A DNA stretch of 64,000 nt from Lachnospiraceae bacterium (GTDB taxonomy: Bacteria; Bacillota; Clostridia; Lachnospirales; Lachnospiraceae), in assembly GCA_024691425.1 (NCBI GenBank), contig JAILNQ010000123.1:124001-188000 (forward strand), in the 5' to 3' direction. A program made the translations under genes and the position numbers. How positions within the stretch are numbered: position 1 is the first letter of the stretch; every line of letters starts with the position of its first letter. Below the pieces are notes generated by a model, which was not told the origin of the DNA, ran no database searches, and saw only the letters and a list, made by a program, of their open reading frames with translations. Shown one piece after another: positions 1 to 8,456 of the stretch.

Positions 1-124
1 CCTCATCAAACCTGTCAGAAAGCCATGCCTTTTTTGAAGATACCTGCACATCGTTGTTATTGGAGATTGCGCAGCAGATATGCTCCTTTTCAATGTTATC
101 CTTTGTTACCTTGATGTATTCCAT
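1..124 (-). CDS. GNAT-like N-acetyltransferase, N-terminal part only
   Basis: The window edge cuts this gene; only 41 codons are visible, too short for the ORF track. It starts at an ATG read from 124 downward, with a clear AGGAGG site about 6 bases upstream. The N-terminus (MEYIKVTKDNIEKEHICC) resembles, from memory, the start of a family of GNAT acetyltransferases from clostridia in which the cofactor domain follows this segment. The acetyl-CoA site itself is outside the window, so the function is inferred. It lies 13 bases downstream of the radical SAM gene and may share its transcript. Confidence 0.55.
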   Translation of the reverse strand, partial: MEYIKVTKDNIEKEHICCAISNNNDVQVSSKKAWLSDRFDE

Positions 125-137
125 ATTCTGCCTCCTA

Positions 138-1016
138 TTAAAGATCAAATATGCTCATCTGCGGATACTTATCCGGCAGTTCACGTATAAATCCGAAACA
201 CTCATCCGGGGTTGAAAGAATTCCGTTGTCCTTACAGATTTTTCGTAATAGCCCCGTCAGTTTTTCTGCGTTCGGGCTCTGAAGTTCATACGCATTCCCG
301 TACTGTTTGATATAACGCTCTTTCATTCCCGGAAAATGCTTATCAAGTGCTGCATAATAGTATTCCCGATCACCTTCCCGAAGAGTCAGACCCATTCCGA
401 AATCAATGATCCCCTTTACACCGACCCTGACGCACTCGTTCAGAATTGCCATAATATTCTCCTCTGTATCATTGATAAACGGCAGAATCGGGGTGATCCA
501 GACAACTGTCGGAATACCCCTTCTATGCATTTCCTCCAGTACTTCGATCCGGCGCTTTGTATTACATACGTTCGGCTCCAGTATCCGGCACAGATCATCG
601 TCATAGGTCGTAAGTGTCATCTGCACCACACATTTTGCAGACTGATTGATTTCTGACAGCAGATCTATATCTCGGAGAATACGGTCGGATTTGGTCTGAA
701 CTGCAGCTCCGAATCCATTCTGCAGAATAATCTCCAGGCATTTTCTTGTCAGCCGGAGGTCTTCTTCACAATGCATATACGGATCCGACATCGCGCCCGT
801 CCCGATCATGCACTTTTTTCTTTTCGACTTCAGCGCCGCATCAAGAAGCTCCGGCGCATTACGCTTCACCTCGATATCTTCAAACGGATGGGTAAACTGA
901 TAGCACCTGCTCCTGCTGTCACAGTATATGCAGCCGTGAGTGCATCCCCGGTATATGTTCATTCCAAAGTATCCGCCGCGGCCGGTCAGAATCCCCTTTG
1001 CATCCGCAAAATGCAT
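138..1016 (-). CDS. SPL-family radical SAM protein
   Basis: This 292-residue protein has the radical SAM iron-sulfur cluster site CTHGCIYC (Cys25, Cys29, Cys32) close to the N-terminus, followed by a TIM-barrel-like body. The arrangement RGCTHGCIYCDSR fits the spore-photoproduct-lyase-related COG1533 group of stand-alone radical SAM proteins. The cluster would cleave S-adenosylmethionine to start radical chemistry, but the substrate of this subgroup is not known. The start has a GGGGA site 8 bases upstream and lies 4 bases after the stop of the WYL regulator gene, so the two are probably co-transcribed. It lacks features that would make it a true spore photoproduct lyase. Confidence 0.85.
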   Translation of the reverse strand: MHFADAKGILTGRGGYFGMNIYRGCTHGCIYCDSRSRCYQFTHPFEDIEVKRNAPELLDAALKSKRKKCMIGTGAMSDPYMHCEEDLRLTRKCLEIILQNGFGAAVQTKSDRILRDIDLLSEINQSAKCVVQMTLTTYDDDLCRILEPNVCNTKRRIEVLEEMHRRGIPTVVWITPILPFINDTEENIMAILNECVRVGVKGIIDFGMGLTLREGDREYYYAALDKHFPGMKERYIKQYGNAYELQSPNAEKLTGLLRKICKDNGILSTPDECFGFIRELPDKYPQMSIFDL

Positions 1017-1020
1017 ATTA

Positions 1021-1938
1021 TCATCCCCGCATACTCTCGTATCTCTCTGCTATTTCAGATGTTATCTGATAGAGCTTCTCCCTGATTTTCTCCGGTTTCA
1101 GGACCGTCGCCTTATCCTGGCACGAAAGCAGCCATGAAAGGAGACCTTCATCATCGGCGTACTCATGTTCAAACAGCAGTCTTCCGTCATCCATTTCCGT
1201 AAAGGAATCTGCACCATACTCCTCTACAAGCTGCCATTTCATCGATGGGTCAAACAATATCTTCACCTGTCCCTTAGCTGGAAATACTTTCTTGCTTGAC
1301 AGATCCGGCATCGGGACTTCACGATTTCCTTCATAGGACAGGACATGCGTTATACCATCCATACGGTTCAGCTTGAACAGCCTGAAATCGTTTCTCAGGA
1401 GACAGTAGCCGTATACATACCAGCTTGTCCACTTGAAAATCAGATAATACGGTTCGATCTCCCTTTCAGTATCTCCGCTCGGAGAATAATACTTAAACCT
1501 GATGGTCTTCTTTAACCCGATCGCATCCTGTATGGTTTCTATCTTCGGAGCAAGCGATTCCCGGTTCCATGAAGAAAGATCGATCAGAATGGAATCCCTT
1601 CCGCTGACGAACTCAGAAGATCCCGCCTGGATCTTCTCCATGAGCTGACCGTAGTATCTGCTTCCGCTCACGCTGTCCAGACTGCGCAGTCCCGCAAGGA
1701 TCATCTGCATATCCTTTGATGTCAGAATAGTCCTGTCCATGCGATATCCGTTCACGATACTTATACCGCCGCCGGTTCCCTGCGCAGTCTCTATGGGAAT
1801 GCCGGCCTTGCACAGATCCTCTATATCCCGATTGATTGTCCTTCTCGATACCTCAAACCGCTCTGCGAGCTCCGGTGCAGTCGTTTTCTCTTCCTGCAGA
1901 AGCACGGACAGTATCCCGATCAGCCTGTCTATCTTCAT
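1021..1938 (-). CDS. YafY-type HTH/WYL transcriptional regulator
   Basis: A 305-residue DNA-binding regulator. Residues 1-60 form an HTH_11 winged helix (EEKTTAPELAERFEVSRRT), and the middle part has the WYL-domain pattern (IKFKYYSPSG-like strand, then WTSWYVYGYC). WYL proteins of this type usually repress or activate their own and neighbouring genes in response to a small ligand or nucleic acid. The ORF track begins 13 codons earlier; I chose the ATG at 1938 because homologues begin with MKIDRLIGIL and a GGAG lies 10 bases upstream. A TATAAT box and a dyad lie directly upstream, which fits autoregulation. The next gene, the SPL radical SAM protein, follows after 4 bases. Confidence 0.85.
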   Translation of the reverse strand: MKIDRLIGILSVLLQEEKTTAPELAERFEVSRRTINRDIEDLCKAGIPIETAQGTGGGISIVNGYRMDRTILTSKDMQMILAGLRSLDSVSGSRYYGQLMEKIQAGSSEFVSGRDSILIDLSSWNRESLAPKIETIQDAIGLKKTIRFKYYSPSGDTEREIEPYYLIFKWTSWYVYGYCLLRNDFRLFKLNRMDGITHVLSYEGNREVPMPDLSSKKVFPAKGQVKILFDPSMKWQLVEEYGADSFTEMDDGRLLFEHEYADDEGLLSWLLSCQDKATVLKPEKIREKLYQITSEIAERYESMRG

Positions 1939-1974
1939 TCCTCTCACGCTCCGTTTGTATAATACCAGACTAAA

Positions 1975-2025
1975 CACGACAGCAGTATGTCATGTTTATT
2001 ATAGCAGTGAAATTTTTTTCGCCAA
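1975..2025 (-). promoter_or_regulatory. Promoter and dyad of the WYL regulator gene
   Basis: Reading the minus strand, TTGGCG (2020-2025), a 16-base spacer and a perfect TATAAT (1998-2003) precede the regulator gene. Just downstream of the -10 box is an imperfect dyad, CATGACA-tactgc-TGTCGTG (1975-1994, 6 of 7 bases matching), placed where a repressor would block the start site. The promoter is well supported by sequence; the operator role is inference. Confidence 0.5.
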
Positions 2026-2083
2026 GAGAAAAGACCGCCGACAGACTGAAAATTCCATCAGCGGCCACCATCATTGCTAACGC

Positions 2084-2713
2084 TTACCCGAATATCTGTC
2101 CCGGGAGCTTCAGTTTCTCTTTGGGCGGGAATTCTCTGTCGAACTCTTCCACATCTTCATCCTTCACATAGTATCCCTGAGGCGTCTGATAAACTCCGGT
2201 CACGTCATCCAAGTATCCGGGAATCAGTTCCTTGCAAAGGAAGAAAGAGGAATCCGCATCCTCCGGCAGGTCATGATAGCGGATTCCGAACTTACTTGCG
2301 AAGTCAAAACCGCTCTTGCCGTAAAAGTCGATGTTTCCTTCAAACAGAACCGCACCGAATCCCATTTTTGCAGCTTTCTCCAAAGAGTAATCCAACAAAG
2401 CCTTTCCGTAACCCTTGCGCTTCAGATCCGGGGTGATACCGATCGGACCCATCGTTAAGACGGGGATTGTCCTCCCGTCATCCGCCTCGATGACTGTCTT
2501 CATGAACATATTCTGCCCGATCAACTTACCGTCCTTCTCCATCACAAAGTCAAGTTCCTTCACGAATGCAGGATCATCCCTGAGCACATGGATCACATAA
2601 TGCTCACTGCATCCCGGACGGTAAACATTCCAGAATGACTCCCTTACAAGGTTCTCTGTAGCCCTGTAATCTTCTTCTTTTTCCGGTCTTATCGTATAAT
2701 CGTATGTATTCAT
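2084..2713 (-). CDS. GNAT family N-acetyltransferase
   Basis: A 209-residue acetyltransferase of the GNAT fold. The acetyl-CoA pyrophosphate-binding motif is seen as ITPDLKRKGYGKALL (R/Q-x-x-G-x-G/A pattern), preceded by the beta-strand LTMGPIGI and followed by AVLFEGNIDFYGKSGF, the usual FYxxxGF motif near the C-terminal strand. It probably transfers an acetyl group to a small amine or a protein, substrate unknown. The ORF track runs 47 codons further upstream into the XRE gene; the ATG at 2713 is preferred because GGAGG lies 6 bases before it. It is the last gene of a PAP2-like, XRE, GNAT cluster, with a 16-base gap after the XRE gene. Confidence 0.85.
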   Translation of the reverse strand: MNTYDYTIRPEKEEDYRATENLVRESFWNVYRPGCSEHYVIHVLRDDPAFVKELDFVMEKDGKLIGQNMFMKTVIEADDGRTIPVLTMGPIGITPDLKRKGYGKALLDYSLEKAAKMGFGAVLFEGNIDFYGKSGFDFASKFGIRYHDLPEDADSSFFLCKELIPGYLDDVTGVYQTPQGYYVKDEDVEEFDREFPPKEKLKLPGQIFG

Positions 2714-2729
2714 CTTATTCCTCCATAAA

Positions 2730-3359
2730 CTATATATGATCTGCATTTTTTGCTGCACTCGTCCACTTTCCGGCAAGCAGTCCCTTTGCAACCAGGATAG
2801 CCAGACAGATGATGCCTGCATACGGCTGTCTCGCCAGTATGAATACTGCCGCACATGCTATGGACATCACCATCCCGCATGAAACCCTATGACGGCTTGC
2901 AACCGGCTTATCAAGACGGCTGATGATGGCGCCGCATATTCCGTTAAGAGCCGTCACACCGATCAGAACCGCAAAAACTGCTTTGATCCATGTGCTTAAG
3001 CCTGTGATCGCATATAGCGATACTGAAGAAGGATTCTCTGTTCCGTTTCCAAATACAGGCAGAAACAGAAGCAATGCCAGAAAGATATCTAACATATTGC
3101 AGATCAGCGATATGTATTTACGAGCGAACTCTTTCTTCTCATCTTCCGCCGCAGAAATGATCTCTTCTGTACAGATCAGATCATCGATCGACACCGAGAA
3201 GAATTTTGATATCTCTTTCAGCGAATCAAGGCTCGGGTAGCCGCGTCCTGATTCCCATTTCGATATCGCGGTCCTCGAGACAAACAAGGCCTCTGCCAGC
3301 TCTTCCTGAGTCATCGATCTGGCTTTCCTTAATTCCTGCAGTTTTTCATTAAACTCCAT
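2730..3359 (-). CDS. XRE-family HTH regulator with membrane segments
   Basis: Residues 5-60 form a Cro/C1-type helix-turn-helix (MTQEELAEALFVSRTAISKWESGRGYPSL). After a short linker come four hydrophobic stretches, roughly residues 85-105, 115-140, 155-175 and 178-195, so the protein is probably anchored in the membrane. This HTH-plus-transmembrane design is common in Firmicutes, where it may sense envelope changes, but no ligand is known. Its start overlaps the last 11 bases of the upstream PAP2-like gene, which suggests translational coupling and a linked role. A GGAGA site lies 5 bases upstream of the ATG. Confidence 0.85.
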   Translation of the reverse strand: MEFNEKLQELRKARSMTQEELAEALFVSRTAISKWESGRGYPSLDSLKEISKFFSVSIDDLICTEEIISAAEDEKKEFARKYISLICNMLDIFLALLLFLPVFGNGTENPSSVSLYAITGLSTWIKAVFAVLIGVTALNGICGAIISRLDKPVASRHRVSCGMVMSIACAAVFILARQPYAGIICLAILVAKGLLAGKWTSAAKNADHI

Positions 3360-4029
3360 ATTCTCTCCTATCGGCTTTCTTTGCCTTGTCTGTATATAGC
3401 ACGGCTGAACGGTACATCATGAACAACCCTGCACTCAATAATACGGAAGCTGCAATATCCGTCACCCAGTGCACCCCCGAGATCAGTCTTCCGATCACCA
3501 TAAATGCCGAAAATGCGATCACAGTTACTGCGGCCGATTTTCTGATCAGAGTGTCCGTCGTTCTCCTGTAAGCCTGGAAGGTCAGCGTAGGCATCACGCT
3601 CAGCACGAGCAATGTCGTTGAAGACGGGTAGGATGCTTCCAGCCTTCCTTCTATCAGGACTGGTCTGTAATTGATCGGGATCATCTCAAATATCAGGTAA
3701 CAGACTATTACCAGCACATAATAACCGCCCAATAACAGTATATCTGGATCAACCCTGAGCAGGCTCCGCCTCTTTATCAGCTGCAAAAACCCCAGTGCGC
3801 CGAAGCATACGCATATAAATATGGGAACAAGTCCTAGCCAGTCCGTGATCGTATAAAGCAGCATGTGCACACCGGAAAGATGATGGAACCACACATTAAA
3901 TGCGGCAAACCCGATCCTTGTTCCGTTCTGTCCCACGGCCTGCACATCGACACACAGGACCAAAACCGTCCATAGCGCAAAAGAACCGATCAGTCCGATC
4001 CCCATCAGCAGGTTTCTTTTTTCCTTCAT
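3349..4029 (-). CDS. PAP2-like membrane protein, probably catalytically altered
   Basis: This 226-residue protein has about six transmembrane helices and the layout of a PAP2 lipid phosphatase. Motif 1 is reduced to NYRP without the usual lysine seven residues earlier, where a Glu stands. Motif 2 reads YPSSTT where PSGH is expected, so the general-acid His is replaced by Thr. Motif 3, GRLISGVHWVTD, keeps the Arg, the nucleophile His and the Asp. It may therefore be a weak phosphatase, a phosphate-lipid-binding protein or an enzyme with shifted chemistry. The gene overlaps the start of the membrane XRE regulator, suggesting that the two work together at the membrane. Confidence 0.75.
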   Translation of the reverse strand: MKEKRNLLMGIGLIGSFALWTVLVLCVDVQAVGQNGTRIGFAAFNVWFHHLSGVHMLLYTITDWLGLVPIFICVCFGALGFLQLIKRRSLLRVDPDILLLGGYYVLVIVCYLIFEMIPINYRPVLIEGRLEASYPSSTTLLVLSVMPTLTFQAYRRTTDTLIRKSAAVTVIAFSAFMVIGRLISGVHWVTDIAASVLLSAGLFMMYRSAVLYTDKAKKADRREYGV

Positions 4030-4101
4030 GTTCTCTTCGTCCTTTCATTCAGTATTGCCCGCCGGCAATCTGAAGGTATCAAAGGAACACGAAGAATGAA
4101 A

Positions 4102-4132
4102 GAAACGTATCGTCACACCCTTGATACGTTTC
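4102..4132 (-). terminator. Hairpin downstream of the XRE/SOR-like gene
   Basis: A perfect 10-base inverted repeat, GAAACGTATC with an 11-base loop and GATACGTTTC, lies 50 bases beyond the stop of the XRE/SOR-like gene. On the minus strand it is followed by TTTCATTCTT, a moderately U-rich tail, so an intrinsic terminator is the simplest reading. An operator for the PAP2-like gene start at 4029 is the alternative. Confidence 0.5.
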
Positions 4133-4181
4133 GTGTCATGTATTCATTCCGTCCGTTATTTCTTTATCTGATCCAAGCGAT

Positions 4182-4865
4182 TTAAGCCCGTCTTCCACCG
4201 AGCAGCATATCTGCCGCTTTCTCCAACACCCTTCTTTCCCGCGATTCATCATAGCCGCTTTCCTTATCATCGATGCCCTTTACCGGATCGATCGAAAACA
4301 GGCCGTCACGGTTACAGTAAAAGAAGATTCTTCTGACCCTCCTTATCTTAAACCTTGCCTCGGCGCTTCCTTCCGGATAGAGCTTCACTATCTGAACGTC
4401 ATCTGATGAGGCTGCTGCCGCAAACGAAATATAGTGTTCCTTTGTCATGCTATGGTCGATCCGGACATAATACTCATCTTCAACACGTTCAATGAATATC
4501 ATATGATGTTCATCTGTCGGTTCTGCCTCTAAAGGCATGAGCTGGATTCCGTGACAATGGATAGCCGCTTCACCCATACCATGTATCACATTTCCGCAGA
4601 CCGGACAGACATAGAACTTCGACCGCAGCATGTTCGCGGATACATTCGCATTATGAACGGGGTTGCCTGATATCAGCTCCGTTATCGAAATCCGGAATGC
4701 TTCTGCGATAGGCTCTAAAAGCGTAATATCCGGATATCCTTTTCCGGTTTCCCATTTTGAGACTGTCTTATCGCTTACCCCGAGCTTTTCTGCCAGCTGA
4801 AGCTGCGTAATCCTGTTCTTTTCCCGCAGTTCCTTAATAACTGCACCTGTAACATATTGATTCAT
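4182..4865 (-). CDS. XRE regulator fused to a desulfoferrodoxin-like domain
   Basis: The 227-residue protein joins an XRE helix-turn-helix (residues 8-62, QLQLAEKLGVSDKTVSKWE) to a desulfoferrodoxin/superoxide-reductase-like module. The N-terminal metal site of that module is CPVCGNV (Cys87, Cys90) with Cys104 followed by His instead of the usual second Cys. The iron-centre ligands are partly kept: His120/121, His138 and His144 in HSMTKEHYI, and Cys184. The last ligand, expected as His in C-N-x-H, is Asp187 (CNRD). A redox- or metal-sensing regulator is likely; full superoxide reductase activity is doubtful. The ATG at 4865 has GGAGAG upstream; the ORF-track start 14 codons earlier is not supported. 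Confidence 0.8.
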   Translation of the reverse strand: MNQYVTGAVIKELREKNRITQLQLAEKLGVSDKTVSKWETGKGYPDITLLEPIAEAFRISITELISGNPVHNANVSANMLRSKFYVCPVCGNVIHGMGEAAIHCHGIQLMPLEAEPTDEHHMIFIERVEDEYYVRIDHSMTKEHYISFAAAASSDDVQIVKLYPEGSAEARFKIRRVRRIFFYCNRDGLFSIDPVKGIDDKESGYDESRERRVLEKAADMLLGGRRA

Positions 4866-4935
4866 TTTTTCTCTCCTCTTTCCATAGGTTTCATCAAGGC
4901 AGCTCATCAGTCTGCCAGTGCATGTTCAGATTGTA

Positions 4936-4951
4936 GATCGGCCCGATCATA
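4936..4951 (-). promoter_or_regulatory. Palindrome over a possible -10 box of the XRE/SOR-like gene
   Basis: GATCGG-c-CCGATC (4936-4948) is a perfect 13-base palindrome about 70 bases upstream of the XRE/SOR-like start. It overlaps TATGAT (4946-4951, minus strand), a possible -10 box. A regulator bound here would block transcription, consistent with autoregulation. No good -35 is visible, so the promoter call is weak. Confidence 0.3.
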
Positions 4952-4975
4952 TAAGCTACCTACGGAAAGTAGAGT

Positions 4976-6295
4976 CTATTCCTTGAAAATATGCTTGAAC
5001 TTCCCGCTTACCGCATTTGCCTGCGGAAGCTGATCGGATAATACGATCTCAATACCGTTTACCCCCTTGCTCGCGAAGAAGGACAGGAGCTGCCTCTTAG
5101 CCTCCGAAAATCCCTCTTCCTTCCGGTCACTGACTATCCTGAGCTCAAGCTTCTTCGGCCCTTTCTGTATCAGCTGGAATCTCCGGATGCACTTTACTTC
5201 CTCGAGAATTTTATACAGCGACATCGGTGCGATTTTCACATCATCAAAAATCAGGGTATCATCCGTGCGGCCCTCAATCTCGAGCCACAGCGAATTCTTG
5301 CCGCACTTGCATTTTTCATCGTGAACTATGATCCGGTCCGTCAGTTCATAACGGATGAACGGCTGGATATAGTTTGCCAGATTCGTGATCAGCACCTTGT
5401 CTGAGAGCTCCCCGTATCCGACAGGTCTGTTGTCCTTATCGACGGGTTCAACGATAACCCAGTCCTCATTTATATGAAGATGACCGCAGGAGCACTCGCA
5501 TGCGATCTCTCCTGCTTCCGTGCACGAATAATGAGTCTGCACATAGCACCCGAATTTATCCGAAAGCTTCTTGCGGACATCATCCGTCAGCAGTTCACCG
5601 CCTGTTATCACAACATCCGGATGGATCTTAAGTTCGTCAAATTCAGCCAGGAGTGCAAGGTTTGACGGATAGCCGCTCAGCATTGCAGGCGCAAAATCAT
5701 TGAGCTTTCGGATTATCTGCTCCTCCGGGGCATTTACATCCACCGTGATCTTTGTCTGCTTTCCGGGCATTTTCAGCTGCAGGTACCGCGACATGCCGCA
5801 CGCCAGATAAAAACCGTAGTCAGCAAAGACACCCGCGGTTTTCTTGCCGTGACGCATAAAATCATCATAGTCCTCGCGCCTAGCAAATGTCCTGAACGCC
5901 GCGATTGCGGAAGACACATCAATACAGTTCTTATCGTACAGCACAACGGCAGGGTTGCCTGTAGACCCGGAAGTCTTGAAGACGAGATAGCTCCCGCAGA
6001 GCATTCTGCCGACATGATCGAGATCGGTGCAGAACCCGTCGATCTCTCTCATCGTCACGCGCCGGTCAGTCACAACGCGGTCAAAGTCCGCCATCATTTC
6101 AGGCTTTGTCACAGGAGGAAGATCCTCAAGGCGAAAATCCTCGCCTAAACCCGAATAAAGTAACCCATAGAACGGGCTGTTCTTCTTCGCATATCTGACA
6201 AGTTTTTTCAGTCTCGCCTGCTGCATCCGGACAGTTTTTTCTCTTGAGCAGTCATTCCCCTGATATGTTTTCAGCATTGCACTTATAAGACTCAT
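4976..6295 (-). CDS. PaaK/CapK-like AMP-forming ligase
   Basis: A 439-residue adenylate-forming protein of the phenylacetate-CoA ligase (PaaK) and CapK group. The AMP-binding loop is TSGSTGNPAVV, followed by GGELLTDDVR and HYSCTEAGEIACEC, the typical region before the cysteine-rich segment (CKCGKNSLWLEIEGRTDD). Such proteins activate a carboxylate as an acyl-adenylate; the substrate cannot be read here. I placed the start at 6295, where GAGGA lies 6 bases upstream, rather than 25 codons earlier, where the frame would overlap the CPBP gene. It is the last gene of the tetR-MFS-CPBP-ligase operon, so it may modify the compound that the MFS pump handles. Confidence 0.75.
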   Translation of the reverse strand: MSLISAMLKTYQGNDCSREKTVRMQQARLKKLVRYAKKNSPFYGLLYSGLGEDFRLEDLPPVTKPEMMADFDRVVTDRRVTMREIDGFCTDLDHVGRMLCGSYLVFKTSGSTGNPAVVLYDKNCIDVSSAIAAFRTFARREDYDDFMRHGKKTAGVFADYGFYLACGMSRYLQLKMPGKQTKITVDVNAPEEQIIRKLNDFAPAMLSGYPSNLALLAEFDELKIHPDVVITGGELLTDDVRKKLSDKFGCYVQTHYSCTEAGEIACECSCGHLHINEDWVIVEPVDKDNRPVGYGELSDKVLITNLANYIQPFIRYELTDRIIVHDEKCKCGKNSLWLEIEGRTDDTLIFDDVKIAPMSLYKILEEVKCIRRFQLIQKGPKKLELRIVSDRKEEGFSEAKRQLLSFFASKGVNGIEIVLSDQLPQANAVSGKFKHIFKE

Positions 6296-6308
6296 ATATT
6301 TCCTCGAT

Positions 6309-7178
6309 TCACATTTTTTCATCCTCGCCGAAAACCGTTTCGAGAAGCCTGCCGACATGCCGCGTCTCAAAGAACATATCTTTTTTTATAACGACAATGA
6401 CAACGGTAACTGCTATGACAACGAGCGTCTCCACGCATTTCGTCTCAGGCGTCATAGCGATCTTCTCCTGCATGAAGTTCACGAAAAGATGGAATACCAT
6501 GCACGCTAATATCGAACGGTCGCTGACGAGATAAACCCAGGTAATGATATATCCGAGCGGAATACCGCTTATAAAGAAGTTTATCACATAAAGAGGGTTT
6601 TCCATAAGTCCCGCCTGATAAGTTCCCTTTATGAATATGAGCGGGAAATGCCAGAATGACCAGAGCGCGCCGAAAATCAACGATTCCCAGAACCAGTTCA
6701 TGTACTGCCCGATCGAATCTTCGCAGTACCCTTTCCAGCCGACTTCTTCGATAATGGATGCTATAGTGATCGTTATCAGAGCACTCCCGATACCCACGCC
6801 GGTGAATGAGAAGTCCTCAGTGAATGCGAACTGGTCTAGAGACTGTCCGAATGCGAGCGATAGCAGTATCGACAGAACTATGATCAGCGCAAATACAAGT
6901 ATCGCGATGAGTACATTGAGCCATTTGACCTTATAGAACCCTATGATCTTGTTCTTCAGATCCTTCTTCAGAATATCCGATCCCGATACGAGTATAAATA
7001 CTGTTGATACTACGGCAGGTGCTATAAGGCCTATCATCATGGATACGGCTCCGATGTTTTCAGGCAGAAAGATCGCCGGGATCCAGAATATCCATGTGAA
7101 AAAATACGCCATGGCAAAAAAGAGTACCGGTCTGTATCTGTACGGCTTCTCGCCTGTTCTTGGTTCAGCTGTTTTCAT
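6309..7178 (-). CDS. CPBP-family intramembrane metalloprotease
   Basis: The 289-residue protein has about eight transmembrane helices and the signature of CAAX-protease/bacteriocin-processing (CPBP, ABI) enzymes: EEVGWKGY in motif 1, FWHFPLIF in motif 2 and FHLFVNF in motif 3. The two Glu and two His residues would bind zinc or act as catalyst inside the membrane. Members process prenylated or small peptides, or protect against bacteriocins, but the substrate here is unknown. Its ATG overlaps the stop of the MFS gene by 4 bases (ATGA), so it is translationally coupled to the transporter and controlled by the same TetR promoter. Confidence 0.88.
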   Translation of the reverse strand: MKTAEPRTGEKPYRYRPVLFFAMAYFFTWIFWIPAIFLPENIGAVSMMIGLIAPAVVSTVFILVSGSDILKKDLKNKIIGFYKVKWLNVLIAILVFALIIVLSILLSLAFGQSLDQFAFTEDFSFTGVGIGSALITITIASIIEEVGWKGYCEDSIGQYMNWFWESLIFGALWSFWHFPLIFIKGTYQAGLMENPLYVINFFISGIPLGYIITWVYLVSDRSILACMVFHLFVNFMQEKIAMTPETKCVETLVVIAVTVVIVVIKKDMFFETRHVGRLLETVFGEDEKM

Positions 7179-8431
7179 TGTTCTTTTCCTCCTTTTTCCC
7201 TATCAGAACAAACTTCAAGTATCTTTATGTTTTCAGAGAACAGTATCGTTGCGGATGATATGGCAAGGCATATTCCCGCGATCATTATCACAAGGGCCGA
7301 ACCTCGCCCTACTCCCCGTCCACCTATCTTACCGAGCGCATCGGCGGCAGCTCCCGACACTGCGTAGGCAACAACATAGCCGAGCTTCGAAAGGAATCCT
7401 ATCAGACCCCATGCTCTTCCCTGCACTTCATCGGCGATATTAGTCCGGACGAGATAATCAAGGCAGTTGTTCGCAAACGGAAGCGCCGCAAAAAACATGA
7501 ATCCGAAAATGCATATCGGTATGATTTTCTCGAAAATACCAAAGCCGGCCATGAATACACCGGACAGGATCAGCGACAGAGAAAGTGTTCTGGCGTAGTG
7601 ACCCTTTATTCCTCTTATGCCGAGAATGAGACCGCTTACGAGCATGCCGCATGCACATATCGTCTCTGCCGTTCCGAGCGTTTTCGCATCTGAGAACGAC
7701 AGTATCAAAGGCTCGGCCAGCACCTGGAACATTCCCATGAAAAGCGTGATCGCTGAGGAGATCGCAACCAGCATCAGCACCCCTCTCTTTTCGGTCAGTA
7801 CTTTCCACCCTTCCTTCATGCTGTGCCAGAAAGGATCCTTCTTTTCCGATTCCTTTGTTCCGATGCCGGCTCTCACGACTGCCGCGCTCACAACCGTCAG
7901 AAAGAATGTGCATATATCTATGAAAAGAAGCAGCTTCACATCACTGACTGCAAGAAGAAATCCGGCAATGACCGGCGAAAACAGATATCTTGCGCTTCCG
8001 GCAAGAGATACGAGACCGCTTGCCTTTGAGTATTCCTCTTTTGTCAGAAGGTCTGTGATCGTCGCACGGAAAGACGGCTCAAGAAGCGCTGAAAATGATG
8101 CGCTTACGAACACGCCTATGCATATCTGTGTCAGTGTGCCCCCGCCTCTCATCATGCAGAGAAGGATATATATGATTCCGAGAGCAGAGCATCCGTCTCC
8201 GATCATCATGAGCAGCCGTCTGTCATACCGGTCTGCAAGAACGCCTGCCGGAACGCTCAGAACGAGGGTCGGAAGGAATCCGAGGAGCGTCACAAGTGCC
8301 ATGCTCGCGGCGCTGCCGGTCTGCTGAAAAATGTACACACCGAGTCCGAAACTCGTAAGGCCGCCTCCTATTGATGAAATAAGCTCTCCGGTCCAGAGAA
8401 GCAGGAATCTTCCGAAATTTTTATTCTTCAT
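7175..8431 (-). CDS. MFS efflux transporter, DHA3 (macrolide-efflux) type
   Basis: A 418-residue major facilitator with 12 predicted helices. The start FLLLWTGELISSIGGGLTSFGLGVYIFQQTGSA is the usual beginning of DHA3-type efflux proteins, and LADRYDRRLLM is the conserved loop between helices 2 and 3. It is expected to export a drug-like or self-made compound in exchange for protons. The gene sits 25 bases behind a TetR regulator and is coupled by ATGA to a CPBP protease, with a PaaK-like ligase last. This is a classical inducible efflux arrangement with two additional genes whose role is unknown. Confidence 0.9.
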   Translation of the reverse strand: MKNKNFGRFLLLWTGELISSIGGGLTSFGLGVYIFQQTGSAASMALVTLLGFLPTLVLSVPAGVLADRYDRRLLMMIGDGCSALGIIYILLCMMRGGGTLTQICIGVFVSASFSALLEPSFRATITDLLTKEEYSKASGLVSLAGSARYLFSPVIAGFLLAVSDVKLLLFIDICTFFLTVVSAAVVRAGIGTKESEKKDPFWHSMKEGWKVLTEKRGVLMLVAISSAITLFMGMFQVLAEPLILSFSDAKTLGTAETICACGMLVSGLILGIRGIKGHYARTLSLSLILSGVFMAGFGIFEKIIPICIFGFMFFAALPFANNCLDYLVRTNIADEVQGRAWGLIGFLSKLGYVVAYAVSGAAADALGKIGGRGVGRGSALVIMIAGICLAISSATILFSENIKILEVCSDREKGGKEQ

Positions 8432-8456
8432 TTTCTCTTTCTCCCGTATTCACCTT

